A DNA stretch of 64,000 bases from an uncultured Clostridia bacterium (GTDB lineage Bacteria > Bacillota > Clostridia > Christensenellales > Borkfalkiaceae), in the NCBI GenBank assembly GCA_944368215.1, contig CALVWX010000007.1:26231-90230 (forward strand). The letters are read 5' to 3'. The notes under the pieces are model-generated. The model worked only from the letters and a program-made list of their open reading frames with translations. It was not told the origin of the DNA and did not search any database. Within the stretch, counting starts at the first letter, position 1, and the number at the start of each line of letters is the position of its first letter. Shown here piece after piece: positions 39,643-48,664 of this stretch. The position numbers and the translations under genes are program-made.

Positions 39643-42444
39643 ATGGCAAAAGTAAAGGTTAGAAAAAAAGGCGGATTTCTCCGCGCCCTTTTGGCCTTTT
39701 TGCTCGGTTTCATATTTGCTGTCGCCGTAGAGGCGGGCGTGGTGGTCGCCGCGCTAATGATGCCCATCGATACCCTTTTAAACGTGACGGTTGGCGGCAA
39801 CAGCGACGAAAACGGCAACAAATATATCGATACGGACAGCGTAAATACACTGCTCGACCTTATAATGCGCGTTCAGTCCATTGCTTCGCAGGGCGGCAAC
39901 ATGACCGTGGGCGAATTAATCAATCTTTCGCCCGCGCTCGACGCAAGCCTTGCAGAATTATATTCCAGAGCCCAGTCTTACGGCATCTATATTGACGGCG
40001 AAGAGCTCAAAAGCCAGACGGCTTCCAACCTCGGCAGTTATCTTCAGGACGTAATGCGCGACATTCGCCCCTATGAACTTATTTCCGGTTCGGGCATGGG
40101 AGGCGAGGGAACCACTTTCGATGACAACCCCCTCGTAAAAACCCTTCTTCTCGGCGCCGAGGCCAAAACCGTTTCCGACGGCGATAAGACTTACGTCGTA
40201 TACTACGACGAATATGTCCGCACTGCAGAAGGCGAGCTTGTGCGCTTCGACGAAAACGGTCTGACTGAGGATCTGTATCCGGACACTCTGAACGCCGATG
40301 AATGGCTTACGGAGACCAACGGCCTCTACAACGAGGAACTGCCGATTTATAAGCAGTATTTCTATTACGACGAAGAAGCTTCCGCATATACCGTCACGAA
40401 GGCCGGGGAAGACGGCAACTTTGTCTATTACGAAAACACCTCGGCCAACGCTTATCCCGAACAATACGGCAGCACCCCTTTGCGCGAAACGGGCAACTAC
40501 ATAACCGACGAAAACGGTGAACGGCAGTATCTCACATATACCGATTCCGACGGCAACGAAGTCAGCCTTGCCGTAACGCTAGGTTCTCTGATGAACACTT
40601 CCACGGCGTACCGCACTCTGCACTATATCGGCGCGGCCGAAGCGTTAAGCGGCATGATAGGCGGCGACAGCGAAATACTCAGCGCCCTATTCGAAGGCGT
40701 CACTATGGGCGACTTCATGGACGGCAGGGCGTCGTTCGACGGCAGGGTTGAAGAACTAGAACTGCCTATTCTTATTGATATCACCGCCGACGATGAGGTT
40801 AAGGCGTATATGGGCTATCGCCTTACAAATATGCAGCCCGCCGCGGAGGACGCCGAATACGATTATACCGCCAACTACAGATATACCGATGAAAACGGCG
40901 AAACGGTTTTCGGCATAGCTTACGTATACGTTAATGCTGAAACGGGCATTATCGACAGGGCTGTCGACTCGGCTACGGGCAGGGAGATTCCCGCAACCAC
41001 AGTCGGCGAGCTCGACGAAGTTGTCGACAATCTCGAAATAAGCACCGTGCTCGATATCACCGCCGACGACGCCGTCAAAGCTTACGTAGGCTACGGCATA
41101 ACTAACCTTGTCGACACGGGCGACGGTATTCATTACACTGCAACTTACAACTACACTGACGAAGAGGGCAACGCCCGCACTTCGCCCTGCACCGTAACCG
41201 TAAACAACGCCGAAGAAAAGATTATAACTTCGGTCGTGGCCGATGACGGGCAAAATGTTTCTTCGGCAACAATTAACGACCTCGACGGCAGAGTTTCAGG
41301 CATAACTTCCACGCTCACAATCTCCGACCTCGTCCCCATGGGCGAAGACGACAGAATTCTCTCCCTCGTCGGTCATTCCACGGTCGATAACCTTTCGGCC
41401 ACTATCGACGCCCTCGCCGTGCAGGACGTCTACGCAGACGAAATTTATAACGACTATTACTATTACGTCGTTGCAAAAAGTTATGAGGAGGGCGAGCGTT
41501 ATTACACGTATGATGCTGTAAACGGCACATACACTGTCGTTTCCGTCACAGGCAACGCGGAGGAGGGAACTTTCAATCCCATATATGACGAAAGCGGCAT
41601 CCCCATACCAAGGACATATTATACCCGTGTTCATGCGGATATGTTCAAAGCGGTAGGTGCGGACGAACAGCCTTCTGCGGCGCAGATTGCGTTCGACCCC
41701 TCGCTGACGTATTACACATATACCGAAGAGAACGGCGGAACTTATACCTCCGTCGGCACTCTCACGCAGGAAGAGTTTGAACAGGGCGTAGCCGCAGGTA
41801 CGCAATATTATGCGCAAAAGCCCGAATGGTTCCTAGCCGTCGCTCCCGATGCAACCGATGCACTTCCCGCAGGCGCGCAGATTCAGTTCGACCCTTCGTT
41901 CCTCTATTACACTTATGACGCCGAGGCGGACGAATATACCCTCGTCGGCCACACCGATTCCGAAAGCGGAGAAACGGTATACGACGGCCGTCTGACTTAC
42001 CGGCAGTTTACTGCCGGGGTTGAGGCCGGCAATGCGTACTACACCAGAGGCAGGGCGCAGGGGGTATGGTATCTGCTGTTATACACCGCCGAGGGCGATA
42101 ACCCCAAGGCCGAAAGCATTTACACCATCAACGACCTCGGTTCTATGATGACCACGGCAACTTCCGGCATGACCAATTCCACTTTGTGGGATTTCTACGA
42201 AGCGGGAATTATTGACGAGCCTTCAGCAAGGCAGGTGCCTTACGGCGACGCGCTTGATTCTTCCGCGCCTGATTTTGTTTATGACTCCGATACAATGTGG
42301 CGCGCACAGGCTGGTGTGGATGGCAATAACGATCCCGTCTATGTCTATTACAACAAAAAGCCCATCAGGGACTGCACGATAAACGAACTGCTCTCCGCTG
42401 TCGATATTCTCGCAGGATTTATAGACGACGAAAGCGGCAACTGA
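39643..42444 (+). CDS. Large membrane-anchored extracellular protein of unknown function
   Basis: This 933-residue protein starts with a basic stretch (MAKVKVRKKGGF) and one hydrophobic helix (~13-40), with no lipobox or cell-wall sorting signal, so it is probably an N-terminally anchored outside protein. The rest is very acidic and Tyr/Thr-rich. Two internal duplications are visible: a ~95-residue unit containing DITADD-VKAY-GY--TN (near residues 375-480), and a ~90-residue unit containing FDPS-YYTY (near 660-810). T-(I/V)-x-(D/E)-L motifs recur (TVGELIN, TISDLVP, TINDLGS, TINELLS). GGAGGTCAT precedes the ATG. No family recognised. Confidence 0.8.
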   Translation: MAKVKVRKKGGFLRALLAFLLGFIFAVAVEAGVVVAALMMPIDTLLNVTVGGNSDENGNKYIDTDSVNTLLDLIMRVQSIASQGGNMTVGELINLSPALDASLAELYSRAQSYGIYIDGEELKSQTASNLGSYLQDVMRDIRPYELISGSGMGGEGTTFDDNPLVKTLLLGAEAKTVSDGDKTYVVYYDEYVRTAEGELVRFDENGLTEDLYPDTLNADEWLTETNGLYNEELPIYKQYFYYDEEASAYTVTKAGEDGNFVYYENTSANAYPEQYGSTPLRETGNYITDENGERQYLTYTDSDGNEVSLAVTLGSLMNTSTAYRTLHYIGAAEALSGMIGGDSEILSALFEGVTMGDFMDGRASFDGRVEELELPILIDITADDEVKAYMGYRLTNMQPAAEDAEYDYTANYRYTDENGETVFGIAYVYVNAETGIIDRAVDSATGREIPATTVGELDEVVDNLEISTVLDITADDAVKAYVGYGITNLVDTGDGIHYTATYNYTDEEGNARTSPCTVTVNNAEEKIITSVVADDGQNVSSATINDLDGRVSGITSTLTISDLVPMGEDDRILSLVGHSTVDNLSATIDALAVQDVYADEIYNDYYYYVVAKSYEEGERYYTYDAVNGTYTVVSVTGNAEEGTFNPIYDESGIPIPRTYYTRVHADMFKAVGADEQPSAAQIAFDPSLTYYTYTEENGGTYTSVGTLTQEEFEQGVAAGTQYYAQKPEWFLAVAPDATDALPAGAQIQFDPSFLYYTYDAEADEYTLVGHTDSESGETVYDGRLTYRQFTAGVEAGNAYYTRGRAQGVWYLLLYTAEGDNPKAESIYTINDLGSMMTTATSGMTNSTLWDFYEAGIIDEPSARQVPYGDALDSSAPDFVYDSDTMWRAQAGVDGNNDPVYVYYNKKPIRDCTINELLSAVDILAGFIDDESGN

Positions 42445-42463
42445 AAAAGTCCGCTCAAATAAG

Positions 42464-42492
42464 TTGACAATTAAAAAATATTAATGTATTAT
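42464..42492 (+). promoter_or_regulatory. Promoter of rpsF-ssb-rpsR
   Basis: TTGACA (42464-42469), a 17-bp spacer and TATTAT (42487-42492). Confidence 0.85.
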
Positions 42493-42539
42493 AGTTAAGT
42501 ATTTTTGCGGGATTCCGCGAAAATTGTGCGGGCGCAAAG

Positions 42540-42595
42540 CCCGCCGACACCTTGCGTACTGCAAGTCAGTACGCCGAATATGTCCGGGAGGTGAA
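42540..42595 (+). promoter_or_regulatory. Putative S6:S18 autoregulatory leader of rpsF
   Basis: The leader folds as CCGACA (42542-42547) with TGTCCGG (42581-42587), an asymmetric internal loop, then GCGTACT/AGTACGC around GCAAG. This is the layout of the known S6 leader, in which the S6-S18 pair binds a CCG-containing bulge to repress translation. Confidence 0.6.
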
Positions 42596-42599
42596 TTCT

Positions 42600-42884
42600 A
42601 TGAAAACTTACGAGATGCTCTATGTCCTCGACAGCTCGCTCGCAGACGAAGCAAAAGACGCTTTCGAAGCGAGGTTCGCAGCCATCGTCGCAGACTTCAA
42701 CGGTAAGGTCATTTCCACAGATAAGTGGGGCGTCAAAAAGCTCGCGTATCCAATCAGATACAAGAACGACGGCTACTATGTGCTTATGACTTTCGAAGCT
42801 GAAGGCGGCGTCGTCAAGGAACTCGACCGCGTAGCAGGTTTGTCTTCAGAAGTTTTAAGAAGAGTTATTACCGTTAAAGCGTAA
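42600..42884 (+). CDS. rpsF: 30S ribosomal protein S6
   Basis: This 94-residue ribosomal protein S6 starts KTYEMLYVLDSSL and contains KWGVKKLAYPIRYKNDGYYVLMTFEA, seen at about 40-65, typical of the family. It binds 16S rRNA as a pair with S18. The ATG at 42600 follows GGGAGGTG; the longer frame is in the leader. First gene of the conserved rpsF-ssb-rpsR operon. Confidence 0.97.
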   Translation: MKTYEMLYVLDSSLADEAKDAFEARFAAIVADFNGKVISTDKWGVKKLAYPIRYKNDGYYVLMTFEAEGGVVKELDRVAGLSSEVLRRVITVKA

Positions 42885-42901
42885 ACTAAAGGAAAAACAA
42901 A

Positions 42902-43330
42902 ATGAACAAGGTATTTTTAATAGGCAACCTCACCCGCGACCCCGAACTTACCGAAACTTCTTCGGGCGTTGCAATCTGCCGCTTTTCAATCGCCGTAAAC
43001 CGCAATTATACTTCGGGCGGCGAACGCCAGACCGACTTTTTCAACTGCACGGCATGGCGAGGCTTGGGTGAAAACGTTGCCAGGTACGCAAAAAAAGGCA
43101 ATAAAGTCGCGGTAATGGGCTCGGTTGAACTCCGCAATTACGAAGACAGCCAGGGCGTAAGGCGCACCGCGGTCGACATCAACTGCAACGACGTAGAGTT
43201 TTTAACTCCGCGCGGCGCAAGCGGCGACAGCGGCTACGAAAGCGATATCGCACCTGCCCAGCAGAGTGAAAGGCGCAGCAACAAGCCCAGCCTTCAGTCG
43301 TTCGATGACGACGGCGACATTCCGTTCTAA
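42902..43330 (+). CDS. ssb: Single-stranded DNA-binding protein
   Basis: This 142-residue SSB has an N-terminal OB fold (1-105: MNKVFLIGNLTRDPEL, FNCTAWRG), a short disordered linker, and the conserved acidic tip DDDGDIPF at the C-terminus that recruits replication and repair proteins. It lies between rpsF and rpsR as in most Firmicutes. Confidence 0.97.
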   Translation: MNKVFLIGNLTRDPELTETSSGVAICRFSIAVNRNYTSGGERQTDFFNCTAWRGLGENVARYAKKGNKVAVMGSVELRNYEDSQGVRRTAVDINCNDVEFLTPRGASGDSGYESDIAPAQQSERRSNKPSLQSFDDDGDIPF

Positions 43331-43370
43331 AAGCCTTTTATGCGTGTGACATTCTAAAAGGAGAATTAAA

Positions 43371-43616
43371 ATGGAAGAAAAACCCGTTAAAAAGAGCTAT
43401 AAAAAAGTGCCCCGCAGAAAGGTTTGCGTATTCTGCCAGGAAAAGGTTGAAGTTATTGACTATAAGGACGTCAACCGTCTCAAGAAGTTTGTAACCGAAT
43501 CGGGCAAAATTCTGCCCCGTCGCATGAGCGGCACCTGCGCAAAGCATCAAAGGGAACTTTCCAAGGCAATCAAGCGTGCAAGAATCGCAGCTTTACTGCC
43601 TTTCAAAGGTGAATAA
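43371..43616 (+). CDS. rpsR: 30S ribosomal protein S18
   Basis: This 81-residue S18 has the cysteine pattern VCVFC typical of the zinc-binding version, [26 protein letters not shown] (seen at about 28-54) and ends [22 protein letters not shown] lies before the ATG. Confidence 0.97.
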   Translation: MEEKPVKKSYKKVPRRKVCVFCQEKVEVIDYKDVNRLKKFVTESGKILPRRMSGTCAKHQRELSKAIKRARIAALLPFKGE

Positions 43617-43626
43617 TTAAAACTCA

Positions 43627-43660
43627 AAAGCGGACAGCTGTTAAGCTGCCCGCTTTTTTT
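43627..43660 (+). terminator. Terminator of rpsF operon
   Basis: Hairpin arms AAAGCGG(A)CAGC / GCTG(C)CCGCTTT with one mismatch are followed by a T-run. Confidence 0.85.
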
Positions 43661-43663
43661 GCG

Positions 43664-43735
43664 GTGGCGTGTCGCCACTGCCATACCCCGCAAAATTGCT
43701 TTGCTGTTTAACTCCGCCCCTCTTGCGGCCAACCC
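43664..43735 (-). repeat. GGCCGCAAGA...TTTTGCGG interspersed repeat
   Basis: One minus-strand copy ends in the hairpin tail GTGGCGACACGCCAC. Same family as 34937-35116. Confidence 0.75.
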
Positions 43736-43751
43736 TAAAATTAATAAAGTA

Positions 43752-43786
43752 AAGCGCGGCGCGGACTTTGGTCCGCGCCGCGCTTA
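43752..43786. terminator. Hairpin between rpsR and the MFS gene
   Basis: A 14-bp GC stem (AGCGCGGCGCGGAC and its complement) with a TTTG/CAAA loop, followed on the minus strand by TTACTTTATT. Confidence 0.7.
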
Positions 43787-43823
43787 ATTAATCGGCTGAT
43801 TCAATTAATTATTACGCCGTTAA

Positions 43824-45203
43824 TTATTCTGCCGTATCGTCGTCGGTTGCGGCGGCCTCGGCCGAAGCCGAAGGGCTTTCCGCGCCTTCTCCGATATTTC
43901 CCGCGCCGCCGTCTGTCAGAACAGTCTTTCCGTGCGTTTTTTCGTATCTGCGAATTTCTATGTAGCCGATGACGAAGACTACGAGACCCACGCCGATGAG
44001 GCAGGAGATGGGTATAACGCCGTAGTTGGCGTTGCCCGTAGCGGCCGTAACTATGGCCACCAGCATGGTGCCCACAAAGGAAGCGCCCTTGCCGAAGATA
44101 TCCATTATGCCGAAGAATTCCCCGCTCTTGTCGATGGGAATTATTTTAGCGAAGTACGAGCGCGAGAGCGCCTGAACGCCGCCCTGCAACAGTCCCACGC
44201 ATACGGCGAGGAACCAGAACTGCCATGCCTGCGTCAGCCATATCGCAAATATTGCTATGCCGAGGTATCCCGTTATGAATACTATTATAAGTTTGCCGTT
44301 GTCGTATTTCTTTGCTAAAATGCCCGAAATTATAGCACAGGGGAAGGCTATAATCTGCGTTAAAAGCAGCGCCAGCACAAGCTGAATCTGGTCTATGCCG
44401 AGGGCGAGGCCGTAAGTTGTGGCAAGGTCGATTACCGTATATACGCCGTCGATATACAGGAAGAACGCCAGCAAAAATATCAGAATACCCTTTTTGTTGG
44501 GAATGTTTTCCTTAAATACAGAAAACAACCTTTTAAAGGCCGTGCGTACGGCTTTGGGCTGTCTCTTTACAAAGTGTACTTGCTTGAAGCTCTTGGTCAG
44601 CGGAAGCGTGAAGCACAGCCACCATACGGCGTTGAGGATGAAGATTATAATGTATGCCGCTACAGAATTTAAAAGTTCGTAGAGCGACAGCGCGTATAAA
44701 CCTATGCTTATTATAAAAGGTATACAGCTGCCTATGTATCCCCACGCGTAGCCGTGAGAGGAAATTTTATCCACGCGCTCCATGTCCGTGACATCGGTAA
44801 GCATGGAATCGTAGAATACAAGGCTTACGTTATACGACATTCTCGTTATAATGAACACCGCAACAAATCCCGCCAGCGGCAGAGGCATGCCCAACAGCGC
44901 GCATCCAACAACGCCTATCAGGGCGGAGGCGAGGAAGAGGGGCTTTTTCATGCCCTCGCTGTCGGCAAATGTGCCAACGATTGGGCTTATTACCGCCACG
45001 GCGAGGGTTATTACCGAGGTCACTACCGACCAGAACGTCTGGTATTCGGTGTTGGACATGCCCTCGGCTTCGCACAGTGCCTGCACGATTATGGGAATGA
45101 ACACCGAACACAGCAGGGTAAAGGCCGAATTGCCCACGTCGTACATTATCCATTTCTTTTCAATGGGTGTAAACTTACTCTCTTTTTTTACTTTTGTATG
45201 CAT
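43824..45203 (-). CDS. UMF1/Atg22-like MFS transporter
   Basis: This 459-residue polytopic membrane protein has about 12 hydrophobic helices. It opens KWIMYDVGNSAFTLL and contains YDSMLTDVTDMERVDKISSHGYAWGYIGS (split), hallmarks of the UMF1/Atg22-like MFS family. An acidic Ala/Ser-rich tail ends it. The cargo is unknown; fungal Atg22 exports amino acids. The start is set at 45203 because AGGATAAGG lies upstream; an ATG at 45218 is possible. It follows the zinc phospholipase-like gene by 47 nt, probably in one operon. Confidence 0.88.
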   Translation of the reverse strand: MHTKVKKESKFTPIEKKWIMYDVGNSAFTLLCSVFIPIIVQALCEAEGMSNTEYQTFWSVVTSVITLAVAVISPIVGTFADSEGMKKPLFLASALIGVVGCALLGMPLPLAGFVAVFIITRMSYNVSLVFYDSMLTDVTDMERVDKISSHGYAWGYIGSCIPFIISIGLYALSLYELLNSVAAYIIIFILNAVWWLCFTLPLTKSFKQVHFVKRQPKAVRTAFKRLFSVFKENIPNKKGILIFLLAFFLYIDGVYTVIDLATTYGLALGIDQIQLVLALLLTQIIAFPCAIISGILAKKYDNGKLIIVFITGYLGIAIFAIWLTQAWQFWFLAVCVGLLQGGVQALSRSYFAKIIPIDKSGEFFGIMDIFGKGASFVGTMLVAIVTAATGNANYGVIPISCLIGVGLVVFVIGYIEIRRYEKTHGKTVLTDGGAGNIGEGAESPSASAEAAATDDDTAE

Positions 45204-45250
45204 ATACCTTATCCTCATTGCACCGCATTTTTATAAGGCGCGGCGGCAAG

Positions 45251-46024
45251 TTATTCATAGTTGCGGTCAAACCTCTCGTCCAGCCCTTGGCCGTCTATGT
45301 TTGCCATAAAATCCGCTGCAAGGCGTGCGGCAACGGGTTTTGCGCTTTCAAACAGTTCAAGCATGTCCGCATTGCTCCCTTGACAAATTTTGTCGGGCGC
45401 ATATCCCATAATCTGGTCGGGCAAATCCTTGCTGACCATTTTAAGTACGCCCCGCACTATGCCGCGTTTAACGTGTCCCGGGCAAACGAAAAGATTGCAT
45501 ATGCGCTTCATGTCCTTCAATGCGCGCTCTATCTCTTCGGGAGTGAGGGGGAAGAATGGTGCGATAACCTGCGCGCATGCGCTGTCTGAAACTATGTGGT
45601 CGCAAAGTTTGCGCTTTACGGGGTCAAAGCCGTCGGAAACGAGCAGGCTGCGGTCGAATTCAACCTCGAGCTTGGTGTGCGAAATGCCCAGCGCTTTGCG
45701 TTCGCTCTCCACATATCCGTGGCAGGTGCTGTCGAGGGCGAAATGAGTGATAAACCCCATAGTATATGCCAGCGAAGCTTCTCCGCCCGCCTTCGCAAGC
45801 TCCTTTGCTCTCTCAAAAAACGGCAAAGCGCTCTCCTCGTGCATGGCGTAGCCCAGCCTGTTTACGGGATTGCTCTTTACGGCTTTATAGTAAAATAAAA
45901 TATCAGGCCCGTGGCAACCGATAAGGTAAAGCGTAAGGTTGTCCTTTACAGCTTTTTGCGCCTCTTCGGGCAGAAGAGGCAGCACCTCGTTTGCAAATTT
46001 GTAATGCGCGTATGTTGAAGGCAT
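45251..46024 (-). CDS. Zinc-dependent phospholipase C-like protein
   Basis: This 257-residue protein of the zinc-dependent phospholipase C/S1-P1-like family has histidines and aspartates in the expected helices: MPSTYAHYKFANEV, YLIGCHGPDILFYY, GFITHFALDSTCHGYVE. No signal peptide is present, so it is cytoplasmic or unconventional. The substrate is unknown. GGAGG lies 11 nt before the ATG. The promoter is at 46094-46122. Confidence 0.85.
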   Translation of the reverse strand: MPSTYAHYKFANEVLPLLPEEAQKAVKDNLTLYLIGCHGPDILFYYKAVKSNPVNRLGYAMHEESALPFFERAKELAKAGGEASLAYTMGFITHFALDSTCHGYVESERKALGISHTKLEVEFDRSLLVSDGFDPVKRKLCDHIVSDSACAQVIAPFFPLTPEEIERALKDMKRICNLFVCPGHVKRGIVRGVLKMVSKDLPDQIMGYAPDKICQGSNADMLELFESAKPVAARLAADFMANIDGQGLDERFDRNYE

Positions 46025-46093
46025 TGTCCTGCAGACCTCCTTATATAATTATACATGCTAAGTGTAATAAAATGCGCACTAACATTTAATAAT

Positions 46094-46122
46094 ATTGTAA
46101 AATAATTTGGTTGATTAGTCAA
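46094..46122 (-). promoter_or_regulatory. Promoter of the phospholipase-like/UMF1 operon
   Basis: On the minus strand, TTGACT (46117-46122), a 17-bp spacer and TACAAT (46094-46099). The promoter begins 11 bp after the end of the structured element. Confidence 0.8.
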
Positions 46123-46132
46123 GGGAAAAACG

Positions 46133-46349
46133 TTCACAAAAGTTTTCGGCTGGTGACGCCTTAACTTTTCGTGATTTTAAGGGCCGGCCCTCTTGCCGCG
46201 ACGCTGAGGGCTCTCAATCTGATAGTCGCGGCAATTCATCCTGCTGAGGCGCAGGTATGCGCAAATTGAGGCTGCGGCCCGAAAGCGTGGTTTCGGGCCG
46301 CAACGTAAATTTTATATTTCACAAAAGTTTTCGTCCGGTGAGGCCTTAA
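46133..46349 (-). ncRNA. Duplicated structured intergenic element, copy A
   Basis: About 217 nt, read on the minus strand. It is bounded by 32-bp near-identical direct repeats (46318-46349 and 46133-46164) that end ACTTTTGTGAA. Inside are an 11-bp hairpin GCGGCCCGAAA/TTTCGGGCCGC, the conserved block CGCCTCAGC, a long-range stem TTGCCGCGAC/GTCGCGGCAA, then ATCACGAAAAGT. Copy B at 59384-59598 aligns along its whole length. It has no conserved open frame and no known family. Confidence 0.6.
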
Positions 46350-46361
46350 TGAATATGCAAT

Positions 46362-46401
46362 AAAAAGCGGGCGTGGCGGAACTTAAAGTTCCGCCACGCC
46401 C
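46362..46401 (-). terminator. Terminator of the ilv-leu operon
   Basis: A 16-bp stem with a TAA-centred loop (46368-46383 with 46387-46402) is followed on the minus strand by CTTTTTA. Confidence 0.85.
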
Positions 46402-46425
46402 GAATATATCGCGCTGTAAAAATTA

Positions 46426-47097
46426 TTAATGATTATAGTTTCTCGGCCCGAATATCGCCGTGCCTATGCGCACCATGTTGCTGCCGCACTCTATGCACAG
46501 CTTCCAGTCGCCGCTCATGCCCATCGATAGATGCTCAAACTGAGGGAAAATTGCCTTCAGTCCGTCATATTTGTCCCGCATGAGTGTAGCCAGCCTGCGG
46601 AGTTCGGCATGGTCGTCGATGAAGGGCAGCATTGCCATCAGCCCTTTTATTTCAATGCCGGGCATGGCCGAAATGTTTTTGCAGGCCTCTTCGGCCTCGT
46701 CTAACTCAAATCCGCCCTTTGTCTCCTCGTTGCCTATGTTTATCTGCACCAGCACGGCGCTTACAATTCCCGCGGCCGCGCTGCGCTTGGAAATTTCTTC
46801 GGCAAGATTATATCTGTCCACCGAGTGGTACAGGTCGACCTTTCCTATAAGATATTTAACCTTGTTGGTCTGCAAATGCCCTATAAAGTGTCTTTCGGGA
46901 TTGCCGCGGATAAGGTCGTATTTGTCTTTAAATTCCTGAACGTGATTGTCGCCTATCGCGCTTATGCCCGCACATATGGCGCGGTTAATGTCTTCGGGCG
47001 TCTGCATTTTAATGGCCGCAACAAGCGTCACCTTTTCGCCCTGCGGGTTTGTTGCGGGTATTTCCGCCAAAAGATTTTTAACGTTTTCTTCTATCAT
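46426..47097 (-). CDS. YggS-family PLP homeostasis protein
   Basis: This 223-residue protein has the alanine-racemase-like TIM barrel that binds pyridoxal phosphate and balances vitamin B6 and amino-acid pools. The PLP lysine is in LVAAIKMQTPEDINRAI; other motifs are IGDNHVQEFKDKY, HFIGHLQTNKVKYL and LSMGMSGDWKLCIECGSNMVRIGTAIFG (split). The start is the ATG at 47097, one nt after the leuB stop; the TTG at 47115 is less likely. Last gene of the ilv-leu operon, which makes sense because BCAA transamination needs PLP. Confidence 0.9.
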   Translation of the reverse strand: MIEENVKNLLAEIPATNPQGEKVTLVAAIKMQTPEDINRAICAGISAIGDNHVQEFKDKYDLIRGNPERHFIGHLQTNKVKYLIGKVDLYHSVDRYNLAEEISKRSAAAGIVSAVLVQINIGNEETKGGFELDEAEEACKNISAMPGIEIKGLMAMLPFIDDHAELRRLATLMRDKYDGLKAIFPQFEHLSMGMSGDWKLCIECGSNMVRIGTAIFGPRNYNH

Positions 47098-47098
47098 A

Positions 47099-48172
47099 TC
47101 AGATGTGTTCGGCAATCAGCTTTGCCATTTCGCGGCAACCTACTTTAATTTTGCCGTCCTCCATAATGTCTGCCGTGCGGTAGCCTTCGTCCAGAACCTT
47201 CTGCACGGCAATTTCTATGGCGGCGTACTCTTCCGTCAGGTCAAAACTGTCCCTCAGCATCATTGCCGCGGCTAAAATCGTGGCAATGGGGTTGGCGATG
47301 TCCTGCCCCGCTATGTCGGGCGCCGAGCCGTGAATAGGCTCGTACAAGCCCCTTTTTGTGTCGCCGAGGGAGGAGGAAGCCAGCATGCCTATCGAGCCCG
47401 TCACCTGCGCCGCCTCGTCGGAGAGTATGTCTCCGAAAATATTGCTCGTGACAACCACGTCGAACTGCGCGGGGTTTTTTACAATCTGCATGGCCATGTT
47501 GTCGACGAGTACGTCCCTGACTTCTATCTGCGGGTAATTTTTGGCGCAGTATTCGTGCACCGTCTTGCGCCACAATCTGCTCGATTCGAGCACGTTTGCC
47601 TTGTCCACCGAAACGAGTTTTTTGCCGCGTTTTACGGCCAGTTCGCAGGCTATGCGGGTTATGCGCTCAATCTCTTTTACCGAATATTTTTCGGTGTCCC
47701 ACGCATATTCGCCGTCTTCGCCCACGCCCGTGCCGCGCTCGCCGAAGTATATTCCGCCCGTAAGTTCGCGCACTATTATAATTTCCACGCCGTCTTTTAC
47801 GAGCTCGTACTTGAGCGGCGAAGCTTTTGCCAGTGACTTCCACAGCTTTGCAGGGCGTATGTTGGAATACAGCCCCATGGCCTGCCTTATGCGCAGCAGC
47901 CCTTTTTCGGGGCGCTTGTCGACGGGCATGGAATCCCATTTGTATCCGCCCACCGCGCCTAAAAGTACGCTGTCGGATGAAAGACACCCGTCTATCGTCT
48001 CCTGCGGCAACGGGTCGCCGCAGTTATCTATCGCGCAGCCGCCTATAAGATAGTGCGAAAAATCAAATTTGTGTCCGGATTTTTTTCCTATTTTATTTAA
48101 AACTTCAACGGCGCCCGCGCATATTTCGGGTCCGATTCCGTCGCCGTCTAAAACGGCTATATTGTATTTCAT
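47099..48172 (-). CDS. leuB: 3-isopropylmalate dehydrogenase
   Basis: This 357-residue NAD-dependent enzyme of leucine synthesis oxidatively decarboxylates 3-isopropylmalate. Motifs: [10 protein letters not shown] at the N-terminus, [24 protein letters not shown], and [29 protein letters not shown] (split). Its ATG overlaps the leuD stop (ATGA), so they are coupled. Confidence 0.96.
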   Translation of the reverse strand: MKYNIAVLDGDGIGPEICAGAVEVLNKIGKKSGHKFDFSHYLIGGCAIDNCGDPLPQETIDGCLSSDSVLLGAVGGYKWDSMPVDKRPEKGLLRIRQAMGLYSNIRPAKLWKSLAKASPLKYELVKDGVEIIIVRELTGGIYFGERGTGVGEDGEYAWDTEKYSVKEIERITRIACELAVKRGKKLVSVDKANVLESSRLWRKTVHEYCAKNYPQIEVRDVLVDNMAMQIVKNPAQFDVVVTSNIFGDILSDEAAQVTGSIGMLASSSLGDTKRGLYEPIHGSAPDIAGQDIANPIATILAAAMMLRDSFDLTEEYAAIEIAVQKVLDEGYRTADIMEDGKIKVGCREMAKLIAEHI

Positions 48173-48663
48173 TTTGCGCTCCTCTTGGCAAGGTTTTTAA
48201 GTAACCCGCCGCCGGATATAATTTCCTGAATGAAGGGGGGGAAGGGCTGGGCCTTGAACGTCTTTCCAGTCGTAAGGTTTTTTATCGTCCCTTCCGAAAG
48301 GTCGGCTTCAACTTCGTCGCCCGCCGAAATGCCTTCAACTGCCTCCGGGCATTCGAGTATGGGCAGACCTATGTTTATGGAATTGCGGTAGAATATGCGC
48401 GCAAAGCTGTTGGCGATAACCAGCCCGACGCCGCTCGCCTTTATGGCTATGGGCGCATGCTCGCGCGAAGAGCCGCATCCGAAGTTGTCGCCCGCAACTA
48501 TTATGTCGCCCGGCTGAACATTCTTTACGAATTCGGGGTCTATATCCTCCATGCAGTGGCCAGCAAGCTCGTTTTCGGACGTCGTGTTCAGGTACCTCGC
48601 TGGGATAATTACGTCGGTGTCTACGTCGTTGCCGTATTTAAAAACTTTACCTTTAACTTTCAT
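48169..48663 (-). CDS. leuD: 3-isopropylmalate dehydratase small subunit
   Basis: This 164-residue swivel domain of isopropylmalate isomerase has [19 protein letters not shown], the hallmark [21 protein letters not shown] and [15 protein letters not shown]. The length fits the short (archaeal-type) LeuD that pairs with the short LeuC encoded one nt upstream. Confidence 0.96.
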   Translation of the reverse strand: MKVKGKVFKYGNDVDTDVIIPARYLNTTSENELAGHCMEDIDPEFVKNVQPGDIIVAGDNFGCGSSREHAPIAIKASGVGLVIANSFARIFYRNSINIGLPILECPEAVEGISAGDEVEADLSEGTIKNLTTGKTFKAQPFPPFIQEIISGGGLLKNLAKRSAK

Positions 48664-48664
48664 T

